A DNA stretch of 64,000 nucleotides from Sva-07 sp963715285 (GTDB lineage: Bacteria > Actinomycetota > Acidimicrobiia > Acidimicrobiales > Ilumatobacteraceae): positions 124,001-188,000 of the forward strand of contig CAVQRU010000017.1 in NCBI GenBank assembly GCA_963715285.1, read 5' to 3'. Below the pieces are notes generated by a model. That model saw nothing but the letters and a program-made list of their open reading frames with translations. It was not told the origin of the DNA and ran no database searches. The position numbers and the translations under genes were made by a program. The first letter of the stretch is position 1, and each line of letters opens with the position of its first letter. Below, one piece after another: positions 36,256-44,636 of this stretch.

Positions 36256-38034
36256 GTGCTCCAGAAGATCCTGATCGCCAACCGCGGCGAAATCGCTGTC
36301 CGTGTCATCCGCGCTGCCCGGGAAATGGGCATTCCGACGGTGGCGGTCTATTCCGAGCTGGACCGAGATTCGCTCCACGTCCGCCTCGCCGACGAGGCCT
36401 ACGCGCTCGGCGGGCAGACCGCAGCCGAGAGCTACATCAACACCGACGTGATGCTCGACGTGATCCGACGCAGCGGCGCCGACTCGGTCCACCCGGGTTA
36501 CGGCTTCTTCTCCGAGAACGCCGACTTCGCCCGAGCGATCACCGAGATGGGCGTCGAGTTCATCGGCCCTCCTGCGAGCGCGATGGACGAGATGTCCGAC
36601 AAGGTGTCGAGCCGTCTCGCGGCGATCCGCGGTGGCGCCCCGATCGTGCCGGGCACCACCGAGTTCGCCAAGGGACCCGAGGAGATCAAGGCGTTCGGCA
36701 ACGAGTTCGGCTGGCCCGTGTGCATCAAGGCGGCCTTCGGCGGCGGCGGCCGCGGCATGAAGGTCGTGCAGTCGGAGGCCGAGGTCGACGACGCGATGGC
36801 GAGCGCCCAGCGGGAGGCCAAGAGCTTCTTCGGGCGTGACGAGGTCTACGTCGAGCGGTACCTCACCTGGCCGCGTCACGTCGAGATCCAGCTGGTCGGC
36901 GACAAGCACGGCAACTGTGTGTGGATCTCGTCTCGCGACTGTTCCGCACAGCGCCGTCACCAGAAGCTCGTCGAGGAGGCGCCGGCGCCGGGCCTGCCCG
37001 ACGGAGTGGAACAGGCGATGGGTGAGGCCGCGGTCAAGGCTGCGAAGGCCGTCGGCTACTACGGAGCCGGCACGGTCGAGTTCATCTTCCAGGACGGCGA
37101 GTTCTTCTTCCTCGAGATGAACACGCGTCTGCAGGTCGAGCATCCGGTCAGCGAGATGATCACCGACATCGACCTCGTCGAGTGGCAGATCCGAGTTGCG
37201 GCGGGTGAGCACCTCCCGATGACGCAGGCCGAGGTCGACGCCTCCCGCCGCGGCCACTCGATCGAGATCCGCATCAATGCCGAGGACGTCGCCGGGGGCA
37301 AGTTCCTGCCGTCGCCGGGCCCGATCACCCGGCTCGTCGCTCCGGACGGGTTCGGCGTGCGGTTCGACTCCGGCTATCACTCGGGTGACGAGATCAGCCA
37401 GTTCTACGACAACCTGGTCGGCAAGCTGATCGTCTGGGGCCGCGACCGCGACGTCGCGATCGCCCGCACGATCCGAGCACTCGACGAGCTGGTGGTCGAG
37501 GGTGTCGCGACGACGATCCCCGCCGATCTGGCGATCCTCCGACATCCCGACTTCGTCGCCGTGGAGCACTCGACCAAATGGGTCGAGGAGACGCTCGACC
37601 TGACCGGCATCGGCGGCAAGTCCGAGTCCGAGTCGGCGTCGCCCGAGACCGAGGCCGACGCGGAGCCGCTGGTCAAGCGTTCGACGACGGTCGAGGTGAA
37701 CGGCAAGCGCTTCGACGTCAACATGTGGGTTCCCGAGACTCCGGCCGTCGTGTCGGGCGGTGCCGCCCCGGCCAAGAAGAAGAAGCACAGCTCCGGGAGC
37801 GGAAGCGGCAGCGGTGTCGCTTCCGGCTCGGTCGAGGCGCCGATGCAGGGAACGATCGTGAAGGTGCTCGTCGAGGTCGGACAGACCGTCGAGGTCGGCG
37901 CCGGCATCGTCGTGCTCGAGGCGATGAAGATGGAGAACCAGATCAACGCCGAGAAGGCAGGCACCGTCAAGGAGATCAAGGTCACCGCCGGCGACACCGT
38001 CGGCGGCGGCGACATCCTCGCCGTGATCGAGTGA
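36256..38034 (+). CDS. accA: Acyl-CoA carboxylase alpha subunit (biotin carboxylase + BCCP)
   Basis: Carboxylates biotin with ATP and bicarbonate and presents it to a separate beta (carboxyltransferase) subunit; acetyl-CoA/propionyl-CoA specificity depends on that partner. 592 aa, the AccA3-like length. Order: BC N-domain (ILIANRGEIAVRVIRAAREMG), HPGYGFFSENADFA, ATP-grasp glycine loop GGGGRGMKVV, EMNTRLQVEHPVSEMITDID, a Lys/Ser/Gly linker, then BCCP with the biotinyl-lysine motif EAMKMEN near residue 557. The start is set by TACATT 7 nt before GTG. No beta subunit is in the window. Its stop codon is part of a palindromic repeat. Confidence 0.96.
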   Translation: MLQKILIANRGEIAVRVIRAAREMGIPTVAVYSELDRDSLHVRLADEAYALGGQTAAESYINTDVMLDVIRRSGADSVHPGYGFFSENADFARAITEMGVEFIGPPASAMDEMSDKVSSRLAAIRGGAPIVPGTTEFAKGPEEIKAFGNEFGWPVCIKAAFGGGGRGMKVVQSEAEVDDAMASAQREAKSFFGRDEVYVERYLTWPRHVEIQLVGDKHGNCVWISSRDCSAQRRHQKLVEEAPAPGLPDGVEQAMGEAAVKAAKAVGYYGAGTVEFIFQDGEFFFLEMNTRLQVEHPVSEMITDIDLVEWQIRVAAGEHLPMTQAEVDASRRGHSIEIRINAEDVAGGKFLPSPGPITRLVAPDGFGVRFDSGYHSGDEISQFYDNLVGKLIVWGRDRDVAIARTIRALDELVVEGVATTIPADLAILRHPDFVAVEHSTKWVEETLDLTGIGGKSESESASPETEADAEPLVKRSTTVEVNGKRFDVNMWVPETPAVVSGGAAPAKKKKHSSGSGSGSGVASGSVEAPMQGTIVKVLVEVGQTVEVGAGIVVLEAMKMENQINAEKAGTVKEIKVTAGDTVGGGDILAVIE

Positions 38035-38066
38035 ATGAGACGTGGGGTCAGACCCCCCGTCTCATT
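38034..38066. repeat. 33-bp palindromic repeat, copy A (core GGGTCAGACCC)
   Basis: AATGAGACGTGGGGT (38034-38048), loop CAG, ACCCCCCGTCTCATT (38052-38066): 14 of 15 base pairs. It begins on the last base of the accA stop codon TGA. A likely bidirectional terminator without a U-tract. Confidence 0.85.
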
Positions 38067-38094
38067 CCGCGGTGGAGGAGCATCGAGGCCCTTG

Positions 38095-38127
38095 AATGAG
38101 ACGGGGGGTCTGACCCCACGTCTCATT
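38095..38127. repeat. 33-bp palindromic repeat, copy B (exact reverse complement of copy A)
   Basis: AATGAGACGGGGGGT, loop CTG, ACCCCACGTCTCATT. It is exactly the reverse complement of copy A, 28 bp away, so the pair forms a large inverted repeat. The stop codon of lpdA (TGA on the minus strand, 38123-38125) is inside its right arm. Confidence 0.85.
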
Positions 38128-39484
38128 CGGCGGCTTCGGACAGGGCTTCGCTGAGGGCGGGGTGGACGAGGATGCTCTCGGCGAGATCGGTGACCGTCAA
38201 ACCGGCGGTCACGGCGACGGCGATCACCGAGATCAGCTCGGCCGCCTGACGCCCCACGATCGAACCCCCGAGCACCTCACCGGTGGCCGGGTCGGAGATG
38301 ATCTTGACGAACCCCGTCGTGTCGTTGTTGATCATCGCCTTCGCGGTCGACGAGAACGGCACCTTGGTCACGCGGATCTTGCGGCCCGAGCTGAACGCCT
38401 CCGCCTCGGCGAGGCCGACGTCGGCGATCTCCGGTTCGGTGAAGATCGCCGACGCAGCCTTGTCGTAGTCGAGGTGGCGGTGGCTGCGCGTGTGGCCACC
38501 CATGATGTGCTCGGCGACCTTGCGTCCCTGCATCGACGCCACCGACGACAGCGGCAACTTGCCGCTGATGTCGCCCGCTGCGTAGATGTGGGGCACGTTC
38601 GTGACGCAGTGCTGGTTGATGCCGACGTAGCCCCACTCGTCGACCGCGACGCCGGCGGCCCCGAGTCCGACGTCTTCGGTGTTCGGTATCGAACCGATGG
38701 CGAGTACGGCATGGCTCGACGTGACCGAGCGTCCGTCGTCGGTGCGCACGACCACACTGTCGTCGGACCGTTCGATCGATTCGGCCCGGGCCCCCATCAC
38801 GAGCTTGACCCCGCGCCGCATGAACTCCTCCTCGAGCACCGCTGCGACCTCGGGATCCTTGCCGGGCAGCACCTGTTGGCGGCTCACCACCAGGGTCACC
38901 TTGGAGCCGAACGAGGAGAACATGTGGACGAACTCGACACCGGTGACACCCGAGCCGATCACCGTGACGCTCTCCGGGAAGATCTTCGGGGGATAGCAGT
39001 CTCGGGTGGTCAGGATCCGATCGCCGTCGGGTTCGCACCAGTCCGGGATCCGCGGTCGCGAGCCGGTCGAGACGAGCGCCGCGTCGAACTCGACCGTCTC
39101 GACACCGTCGGGACCCTCGACGACGACCGAGTTCGGTCCCGTGAAACGGCCGGAGCCCCGAAGCATCCGAACACCCTGACTGGTCAGCAACTGCGTGGTG
39201 TTGTCACGCATCGTGTTCTCGATCGACTCGATGCGTTCGGTCAGTCCGCCGACGTCGACTGCGGTGTCGACCGTGGCCAGCCCCATCCCCCCGATCGCGC
39301 GCGTCCGACTGATCGCCCTGCCGGTGGCGATCATCGACTTCGAGGGAATGCAGTCCCACAGGTGCGCGGCGCCACCGACGATGTCGCGCTCGATCATCGT
39401 CACCTCGGCGCCGAGACGGGCCGCCGTGGTCGCTGCGACATTGCCCGCAGGACCGCCTCCGATGATCACGAATCTGGTGCTCAC
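38123..39484 (-). CDS. lpdA: LpdA-like NAD(P)H:quinone-type flavoprotein oxidoreductase
   Basis: FAD-dependent member of the lipoamide dehydrogenase superfamily (453 aa). Seen: FVIIGGGPAGNVAATTAARLG (FAD), GGAAHLWDCIPSKSM, VTVIGSGVTGVEF (NAD(P)), IYAAGDISG and the interface HPALSEAL. The redox disulfide motif CxxxxC is broken: only the second Cys remains (GGAAHLWDC instead of GGTCLNVGC). The same change occurs in mycobacterial LpdA (Rv3303c type), which is a quinone reductase, not an E3 component. TAGCCT 7 nt before the GTG gives a leaderless start. It is convergent with accA across the palindromes. Confidence 0.87.
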   Translation of the reverse strand: MSTRFVIIGGGPAGNVAATTAARLGAEVTMIERDIVGGAAHLWDCIPSKSMIATGRAISRTRAIGGMGLATVDTAVDVGGLTERIESIENTMRDNTTQLLTSQGVRMLRGSGRFTGPNSVVVEGPDGVETVEFDAALVSTGSRPRIPDWCEPDGDRILTTRDCYPPKIFPESVTVIGSGVTGVEFVHMFSSFGSKVTLVVSRQQVLPGKDPEVAAVLEEEFMRRGVKLVMGARAESIERSDDSVVVRTDDGRSVTSSHAVLAIGSIPNTEDVGLGAAGVAVDEWGYVGINQHCVTNVPHIYAAGDISGKLPLSSVASMQGRKVAEHIMGGHTRSHRHLDYDKAASAIFTEPEIADVGLAEAEAFSSGRKIRVTKVPFSSTAKAMINNDTTGFVKIISDPATGEVLGGSIVGRQAAELISVIAVAVTAGLTVTDLAESILVHPALSEALSEAAE

Positions 39485-39491
39485 GGGCGCC

Positions 39492-39497
39492 AGGCTA
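39492..39497 (-). promoter_or_regulatory. -10 box TAGCCT for lpdA
   Basis: Minus strand TAGCCT, then 7 nt, then GTG at 39484; it decides the start in a frame that is open far upstream. Confidence 0.5.
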
Positions 39498-39510
39498 TGC
39501 CGCGTCGACG

Positions 39511-40842
39511 TCAGTGGTCGCCGACGTACAGGCCGTCGTCGGCGAACAGCGTCGCCCGTTCGGTCGGTTCGGTGGTCAGCGGCGCGGTGGTCACGACGTT
39601 GGGACAGAACCTCGACGGATACGAGAGCTGGTCGCGGGGTTCGCCGACCCACTCGAAGTGCATCCCGTCGGGGGTCAGGAAGTTGCCACCCCAGGCGAAC
39701 CCGTGCTTGCGGAAGATCTGGACGGTCTGGCAGCCGCCGGGCCTGGTCGCGAAGTCCGGCGGAGCACATCCCTGGCAGGAGCCGACGGTGTTGGTGTCGA
39801 CCGCCATCCCCCACGAGTGCCTGGAGAGGAACCCGAGGGAGCTGTCGGGCGTCAGTCGGTTGAACCGCGCCAGGAAGCATCCGCCCGCCCTGTTCGCGTC
39901 CACGAAGTTGATGGTGCCGGTGAGCCCGCGGGCCGCGACCTCGTCCATCGCCGCCTTCAGTGCGACCCGCACCGTCGAGTGGCACCCGGTCTGCAGGCTG
40001 AGCCCGCCGACACCGCCGGTCGTGATGTAACGACTCCGCCAGGCGTCGTCGAGGCTCACCGAACCGTTCGCATTGACCCGGTAGGCGAACTCGCCGAGCG
40101 CCGCCTTGGTCTGTGCCATCCCGAGCGTGCTGTCCGGGTCGGCCGGGTCCCAACTCCTCCGGATCCGGATCGACGTCGACACCAGGCCGTTGCTGGACAT
40201 CGCTGCATCGATCGCGGCCCGTGACGGGAACCCCCACAGCACGGCGCGGCTCAGATTCGTGATGCCGAGTCGGTCCGCGGCGGCCGGCACGATCAGGACC
40301 TCGGTTCCGCCGAGCACGTCGTCGTCGACGACGGCGGCAACGGTGATCGGCACGATCGCGCCGGATCCCGAGACGAGATCCATCGTGTCCCCGGCCTGTG
40401 CGCCGCGGAGCCCGGCGGTCAGCGCTCCCATCACGGCGGTGTTCGGTCCGAGCAGGCCGGAGATCTCTCGGCCCATCGTTCGTGCGACCACGTCAGGCGG
40501 CAGCACGGTGGTGCCCATCGGGTAGGCGAAGCCCTGCTGCGGGATCTGCACCGGGGACGCACCGCGCCTGAGCGCGACCATGCCGACGCTCGCGGCGCGC
40601 CCGAACGCGACGCTGGAGCCCGACGCCCGGGCGGCCGCCACCGCGCGGTCGGCGACGTCCTGGCGCAGCGGACCGGAGTTGTAGATCGTGACGACCTCGG
40701 CGACGAGGGGCGACGCCGGCTCGGCCTGACGGACAGCGACTGCGGGTCGATCGATGCTCTCGGTGAGCGCAGCGGCGGCGCTCGCGGCACCGATCGCGAC
40801 GACGAGGAGGGCAGCCAGGCCGGTGACGGTTCGAACACGCAC
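39511..40842 (-). CDS. Exported M15-like (VanY/D-Ala-D-Ala carboxypeptidase-type) peptidase
   Basis: 443 aa. N-terminal signal peptide (VTGLAALLVVAIGAASAAAALTES), a middle region of about 200 residues of unknown fold (VVTIYNSGPLRQDVADRAV onward), and a C-terminal zinc peptidase: SRHSWGMAVDTN (S-x-H-x6-D pattern) and GMHFEWVG (second His). The residues fit the M15 peptidase_M15_4 group that trims peptidoglycan stems. Four Cys in the catalytic domain (GGCFLAR, GSCQGCAP, GGCQTV) suggest disulfides, rare for the family. Start GTG 40842 is set by TACAGT 8 nt upstream and yields a clean signal peptide; an in-frame start 22 codons earlier is less likely. Confidence 0.82.
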   Translation of the reverse strand: MRVRTVTGLAALLVVAIGAASAAAALTESIDRPAVAVRQAEPASPLVAEVVTIYNSGPLRQDVADRAVAAARASGSSVAFGRAASVGMVALRRGASPVQIPQQGFAYPMGTTVLPPDVVARTMGREISGLLGPNTAVMGALTAGLRGAQAGDTMDLVSGSGAIVPITVAAVVDDDVLGGTEVLIVPAAADRLGITNLSRAVLWGFPSRAAIDAAMSSNGLVSTSIRIRRSWDPADPDSTLGMAQTKAALGEFAYRVNANGSVSLDDAWRSRYITTGGVGGLSLQTGCHSTVRVALKAAMDEVAARGLTGTINFVDANRAGGCFLARFNRLTPDSSLGFLSRHSWGMAVDTNTVGSCQGCAPPDFATRPGGCQTVQIFRKHGFAWGGNFLTPDGMHFEWVGEPRDQLSYPSRFCPNVVTTAPLTTEPTERATLFADDGLYVGDH

Positions 40843-40850
40843 GGACCGCA

Positions 40851-40856
40851 ACTGTA
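40851..40856 (-). promoter_or_regulatory. -10 box TACAGT for the M15-like peptidase gene
   Basis: Minus strand TACAGT, 8 nt before GTG at 40842. It lies in the 122-bp spacer shared with lysS. Confidence 0.45.
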
Positions 40857-40964
40857 CGGGCTCTCGGTGCCGCGGCGACGGCAACCGACCGGCCCTCGGC
40901 ACCGACATCGTCGTCGCGAATCGAACGCGCGCATCGTGGGTGGGTTCGATACCGTCGTGGCACC

Positions 40965-42518
40965 GTGAGCCACGACAGCCCGACCGCCGCCGATCCGATC
41001 GACCACCCGGACGTCGCCACCACCGACGGCGAGCCGTCCGGCAGCGGGCTGGCTGCCGAGAAGGCCCGCCGACTCGCGCAGATCGACACGCTCCGGGCGG
41101 AGGGGGGCACCCCCTACCCGTACCGTTTCGATCGGACGCACACGATCGGCGAGGTCCGCGAGACGTGGGGACACCTCGACGCCGGCATCGAGACCGACGA
41201 TGCGGTGGCCGTGGCGGGCCGGATCATGCTGATGCGCGATTCCGGCAAGCTCGTGTTCGCCACGATCCGCGACCGATCCGGCGAGGTTCAACTGTTCGTC
41301 TCGAAGGCGGTCGTGGGCGACGCGGAGTTCGCCCGCGTCAAGCAGCTCGACCTCGGAGACTGGGTCGGCGTCCGCGGCACCGTCATGACCACCCGGAAGG
41401 GCGAGTTGTCGGTCAAGCCCGACCACGTCGAGCTGTTGTCCAAGGCGATTCGGCCCATGCCGGACAAGTTCCACGGCCTGCACGACACCGACACCCGCTT
41501 CCGTCAGCGTTACGCCGACCTGATCGTCAACGAGCAGGCACGACGGACCTTCGAGATCCGCCACGAGATCATCGCCAGCTTCCGCCGCACCTTGCACGAT
41601 CGCGGCTTCATCGAGGTCGAGACGCCGGTGCTCCACGTCGAAGCAGGCGGCGCCCATGCTCGGCCGTTCACGACCCATCACCACACACTCGACATGCAGA
41701 TGTACCTGCGCATCGCGCTCGAGCTCCACCTCAAGCGGCTGATCGTCGGCGGGATGGAGCGCGTGTTCGAGATCGGACGCATCTTCCGGAACGAAGGCAT
41801 CTCGACGCGCCACAACCCGGAGTTCACGATGATGGAGCTCTACCAGGCATTCGGTGACTGGAACGATGTCATGGACATCAGCGAGGTCCTGGTCACGCAG
41901 GCCGCGCGTGACGCGATCGGCACCACGGTGATCACGATCCGCGACCAGGAGATCGACCTCGCCGAACCGTGGCCGCGCCTCCGCATGGTCGATGCGGTGT
42001 CGGAACGCGCCGGGCGGGAGGTCCACCCGAGTCAGCCGATCGAGGAGCTGCGCCGACTGGCGGACCTTCACGGGGTCCGCTGGGAGCAACGCTGGGGTGG
42101 CGGCAAACTCGTCGAGGAGCTGTTCGAGGCCCTGTGCGAGGCCGACATCGTGCGCCCGACCTTCGTGACGGGGCACCCGACGGAGATCTCTCCGCTCGCA
42201 CGCGTCGACCGCGGTGATCCCTGGTTGACCGAGCGATTCGAGATCTTCGTCGACTCGCGTGAGCTCGGCAACGGCTATTCGGAGCTCAACGACCCGGTCG
42301 AACAACGGCTGCGCTTCGAGGAGGAACAGGCCGCCAAGGATGCCGGCGATCACGAAGCGGGTTCGGTCGACGAGGACTACATCCGGGCGCTCGAGTACGG
42401 CATGCCTCCCACCGGCGGACTCGGCATCGGCATGGACCGCGTTGCCATGCTGTTGGCCGGGGTCGACTCGATCAAGGAGGTCATCCTGTTCCCGACCCTG
42501 CGACACGAAGTGATGTGA
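40965..42518 (+). CDS. lysS: Lysyl-tRNA synthetase, class II
   Basis: Charges tRNA-Lys. 517 aa. Order: N-terminal extension, OB-fold anticodon-binding domain (VAVAGRIMLMRDSGKLVF), class II motif 1 region (RFRQRYADLI), motif 2 (IFRNEGISTRHNPEFTMMELYQA) and motif 3 (GLGIGMDRVAMLL). All are intact. The GTG start has TACCGT 9 nt upstream. dapD follows closely, its GTG option overlapping the lysS stop by 4 bp. Confidence 0.97.
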   Translation: MSHDSPTAADPIDHPDVATTDGEPSGSGLAAEKARRLAQIDTLRAEGGTPYPYRFDRTHTIGEVRETWGHLDAGIETDDAVAVAGRIMLMRDSGKLVFATIRDRSGEVQLFVSKAVVGDAEFARVKQLDLGDWVGVRGTVMTTRKGELSVKPDHVELLSKAIRPMPDKFHGLHDTDTRFRQRYADLIVNEQARRTFEIRHEIIASFRRTLHDRGFIEVETPVLHVEAGGAHARPFTTHHHTLDMQMYLRIALELHLKRLIVGGMERVFEIGRIFRNEGISTRHNPEFTMMELYQAFGDWNDVMDISEVLVTQAARDAIGTTVITIRDQEIDLAEPWPRLRMVDAVSERAGREVHPSQPIEELRRLADLHGVRWEQRWGGGKLVEELFEALCEADIVRPTFVTGHPTEISPLARVDRGDPWLTERFEIFVDSRELGNGYSELNDPVEQRLRFEEEQAAKDAGDHEAGSVDEDYIRALEYGMPPTGGLGIGMDRVAMLLAGVDSIKEVILFPTLRHEVM

Positions 42519-42568
42519 CGACTGGTGCCCGACACCGAACGTCACCCCGACGACCCGAAGGATGCACA

Positions 42569-43507
42569 ATGACACGAACGGCATGGGGCGCGGGCCTCGC
42601 AACGATCGCCACGGACGGTACGGTGCTCGACACGTGGTTCCGGTGGCTCGGTTGGGGCGAGTTCGGTGACGACAGCTGCCCGATCGACGAGATCGAGTCG
42701 CAGCTCGGCATGCGAGAGGCGACCGACGACGTGCGGCGGGTGACGATCCGGCCGGTCCGCCTCACGATCGACGTCGACGAGCCACCGGCATCGGCGTCGG
42801 ATGCCTACCTGCGGCTGCATCTGCTGTCGCACCGTCTCGCAGCGCCGCGCACGCTCGACATGGAGGGCACGTTCGGCGTGTTGAACAACGTGGCGTGGAC
42901 CAGTATCGGTCCCGTCGCCGTGTCCGAGATCGACGACGTGCGCATGCGCCTGCGCGCGGAGGGCCGCGTGATCTCGGTGCACGGACTCGACAAGTTCCCG
43001 CGGATGACCGACTACGTGATTCCGTCCGGCGTCCGGATCGCCGATGCCGACCGGGTACGCCTCGGTGCCCACCTCGCCGAGGGCACGACGGTGATGCACG
43101 AGGGGTTCTGCAACTTCAACGCCGGCACGCTCGGTGTGTCGATGGTCGAGGGGCGGATCTCTGCCGGCGTGGTGGTCGGCAACGGCAGCGACATCGGGGG
43201 AGGCGCGTCGATCCAGGGAACGCTGTCCGGCGGCGGGACCGAACAGATCACCATTGGTGAACGCTGCCTGCTGGGCGCGAACGCGGGCATCGGCATCAGC
43301 CTCGGTGACGACTGCGTCGTCGAGGCCGGCCTCTACGTCACCGCCAGCACCCCGGTCCTGACGCCCGACGGGGTCGTGAAGGCGCGAACCCTGTCGGGGC
43401 AGAGCAACATGATGTTCATCCGCGACGGCCAGTCCGGCAAGGTCGTCGCCCGCGCCCGCACCGGACGTTGGGGCACGCTCAACGACGACCTCCACACCGC
43501 CCAGTAG
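42569..43507 (+). CDS. dapD: 2,3,4,5-tetrahydropyridine-2,6-dicarboxylate N-succinyltransferase
   Basis: Succinylase step of lysine/diaminopimelate synthesis. 312 aa, the actinobacterial type. Seen: N-terminal WGAGLATIATDGTVLDTWF, then left-handed beta-helix hexapeptides (VRLGAHLAEGTTVMHEGFCNFNAGTLG, GGASIQGTLSGGG) and the C-terminal ASTPVLTPDGVVKARTLSGQSN. The ATG at 42569 has GAAGGA six nt upstream; a GTG at 42515 overlapping the lysS stop is possible but adds a Ser/Arg-rich stretch not typical of the family. Co-transcription with lysS links lysine synthesis to its tRNA charging. Confidence 0.93.
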   Translation: MTRTAWGAGLATIATDGTVLDTWFRWLGWGEFGDDSCPIDEIESQLGMREATDDVRRVTIRPVRLTIDVDEPPASASDAYLRLHLLSHRLAAPRTLDMEGTFGVLNNVAWTSIGPVAVSEIDDVRMRLRAEGRVISVHGLDKFPRMTDYVIPSGVRIADADRVRLGAHLAEGTTVMHEGFCNFNAGTLGVSMVEGRISAGVVVGNGSDIGGGASIQGTLSGGGTEQITIGERCLLGANAGIGISLGDDCVVEAGLYVTASTPVLTPDGVVKARTLSGQSNMMFIRDGQSGKVVARARTGRWGTLNDDLHTAQ

Positions 43508-43513
43508 CCCCGC

Positions 43514-43542
43514 GGACAACACGGGTCAGACCCGTGTTGTCC
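43514..43542 (+). terminator. Perfect 13-bp hairpin with GGGTCAGACCC core after dapD
   Basis: GGACAACACGGGT, loop CAG, ACCCGTGTTGTCC. It starts 7 nt after the dapD stop and ends 7 nt before the -10 box of the next gene. It has the same core and loop as the 33-bp repeats at 38.0 and 60.5 kb but different outer arms. Confidence 0.7.
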
Positions 43543-43548
43543 CTCCGG

Positions 43549-43554
43549 TAGCGT
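43549..43554 (+). promoter_or_regulatory. -10 box TAGCGT for the LigD-polymerase gene
   Basis: TAGCGT, then 7 nt, then ATG at 43562. Any -35 would lie within the preceding hairpin. Confidence 0.5.
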
Positions 43555-43561
43555 CGGGCCG

Positions 43562-44602
43562 ATGGGGAAGGCCGACGAGTTCGGAGCGCCGGTCGGGGTC
43601 GACGCCGGTGTCCGCGTCGTGCCGATCACCAATCCCGACAAGGTGATGTTCCCGTCGGTCGGCCCCGCGAAGGAACCCCGCACCAAGCTCGACCTCGCCC
43701 GGTACTACGTCGCTGTCGGTGACGCTCTCATGCGGACGGTTCGCGACCGTCCGGTACTCCTCGAGCGTTACCCCAACGGCGTGCGGGAGAAGTCGTTCTT
43801 CCAGAAGCGGATCCCCGACTCCGCTCCCGACTGGCTCGTGACCACGACGGTCGAGACGATCAACGGCACCCCGTCCCGAGCGCTCGTCATCGCCGACCTC
43901 GCCCACGTGCTGTGGGCGGTCAACATGGGCGTGCTGGGTCTGCACGTCTGGCCGTTCCGGGCCTCGAACCCCGAGGACCACGACGAGATGCGCATCGATC
44001 TCGACCCCTCCCCCGGCGTGACGTTCGACATGGTCCGCGAGTCGGCAGGCCACGTCCGGGACCTGCTCGCCGAACTCGGCATGGTCGGGTTCCCGAAGAC
44101 CACCGGGAGCAAGGGCATCCACGTGTACGTGCGCGTCGAGCCGGGCTGGGACTCGTTCGCCGTCCGCGGAGCCGTGGTCGCGCTCGGCCGCGAGCTGGCC
44201 AGACGTCATCCGGACCTGATCACCGACAAGTGGTGGAAGGAGGAGCGCGGCACGCGCGTGTTCGTCGACTTCAACCAGAACGCTCCCCACAAGAACATGT
44301 TCGGTGCCTGGGGCGCGCGACCACGCGTCGGGGCGCAGGTGTCGACGCCGTTCGGATGGGACGAGCTCGACTCGATCGACCCCGAGGCGATGACGATCGA
44401 CACCGTGCCTGGCCGACTCACCGAGCGCGGCGACCCGTGGGAGCTGATGGACGATGCCACGTGCTCGATCACTGCACTGGTCGAGCGGTTCGCGGCCGAT
44501 CTCGCCGACGGCATCCCGGATGCACCCTGGCCTCCCGTGTATCCGAAGATGCCGAACGAGGCCCCCCGTGTGCAGCCGAGCCGGGCGCGTCGGACAGACT
44601 GA
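43562..44602 (+). CDS. LigD-type polymerase/primase domain protein (archaeo-eukaryotic primase superfamily)
   Basis: Stand-alone PolDom as in the polymerase module of NHEJ ligase LigD (346 aa): fills gaps and adds ribonucleotides at double-strand breaks. Seen: ITNPDKVMFP, LERYPNGVREKSFFQKR, and the catalytic acidic pair in RIDLDPSPG (Asp146/Asp148), the SxH motif TTGSKGIHVYV, and VFVDFNQNAPHKN with the third Asp. No ligase or nuclease domain and no Ku gene are near. A leaderless TAGCGT promoter precedes it, and the hairpin isolates it from dapD. Confidence 0.92.
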   Translation: MGKADEFGAPVGVDAGVRVVPITNPDKVMFPSVGPAKEPRTKLDLARYYVAVGDALMRTVRDRPVLLERYPNGVREKSFFQKRIPDSAPDWLVTTTVETINGTPSRALVIADLAHVLWAVNMGVLGLHVWPFRASNPEDHDEMRIDLDPSPGVTFDMVRESAGHVRDLLAELGMVGFPKTTGSKGIHVYVRVEPGWDSFAVRGAVVALGRELARRHPDLITDKWWKEERGTRVFVDFNQNAPHKNMFGAWGARPRVGAQVSTPFGWDELDSIDPEAMTIDTVPGRLTERGDPWELMDDATCSITALVERFAADLADGIPDAPWPPVYPKMPNEAPRVQPSRARRTD

Positions 44603-44636
44603 TCCCGACGGTGCACCCGCCGCCCCGGCGAGCCGT

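Noticed and set aside
38123..39484. Dihydrolipoamide dehydrogenase (E3) assignment
   Set aside because: One of the two redox cysteines is missing and no 2-oxoacid dehydrogenase genes are near; LpdA-like quinone reductase fits better.
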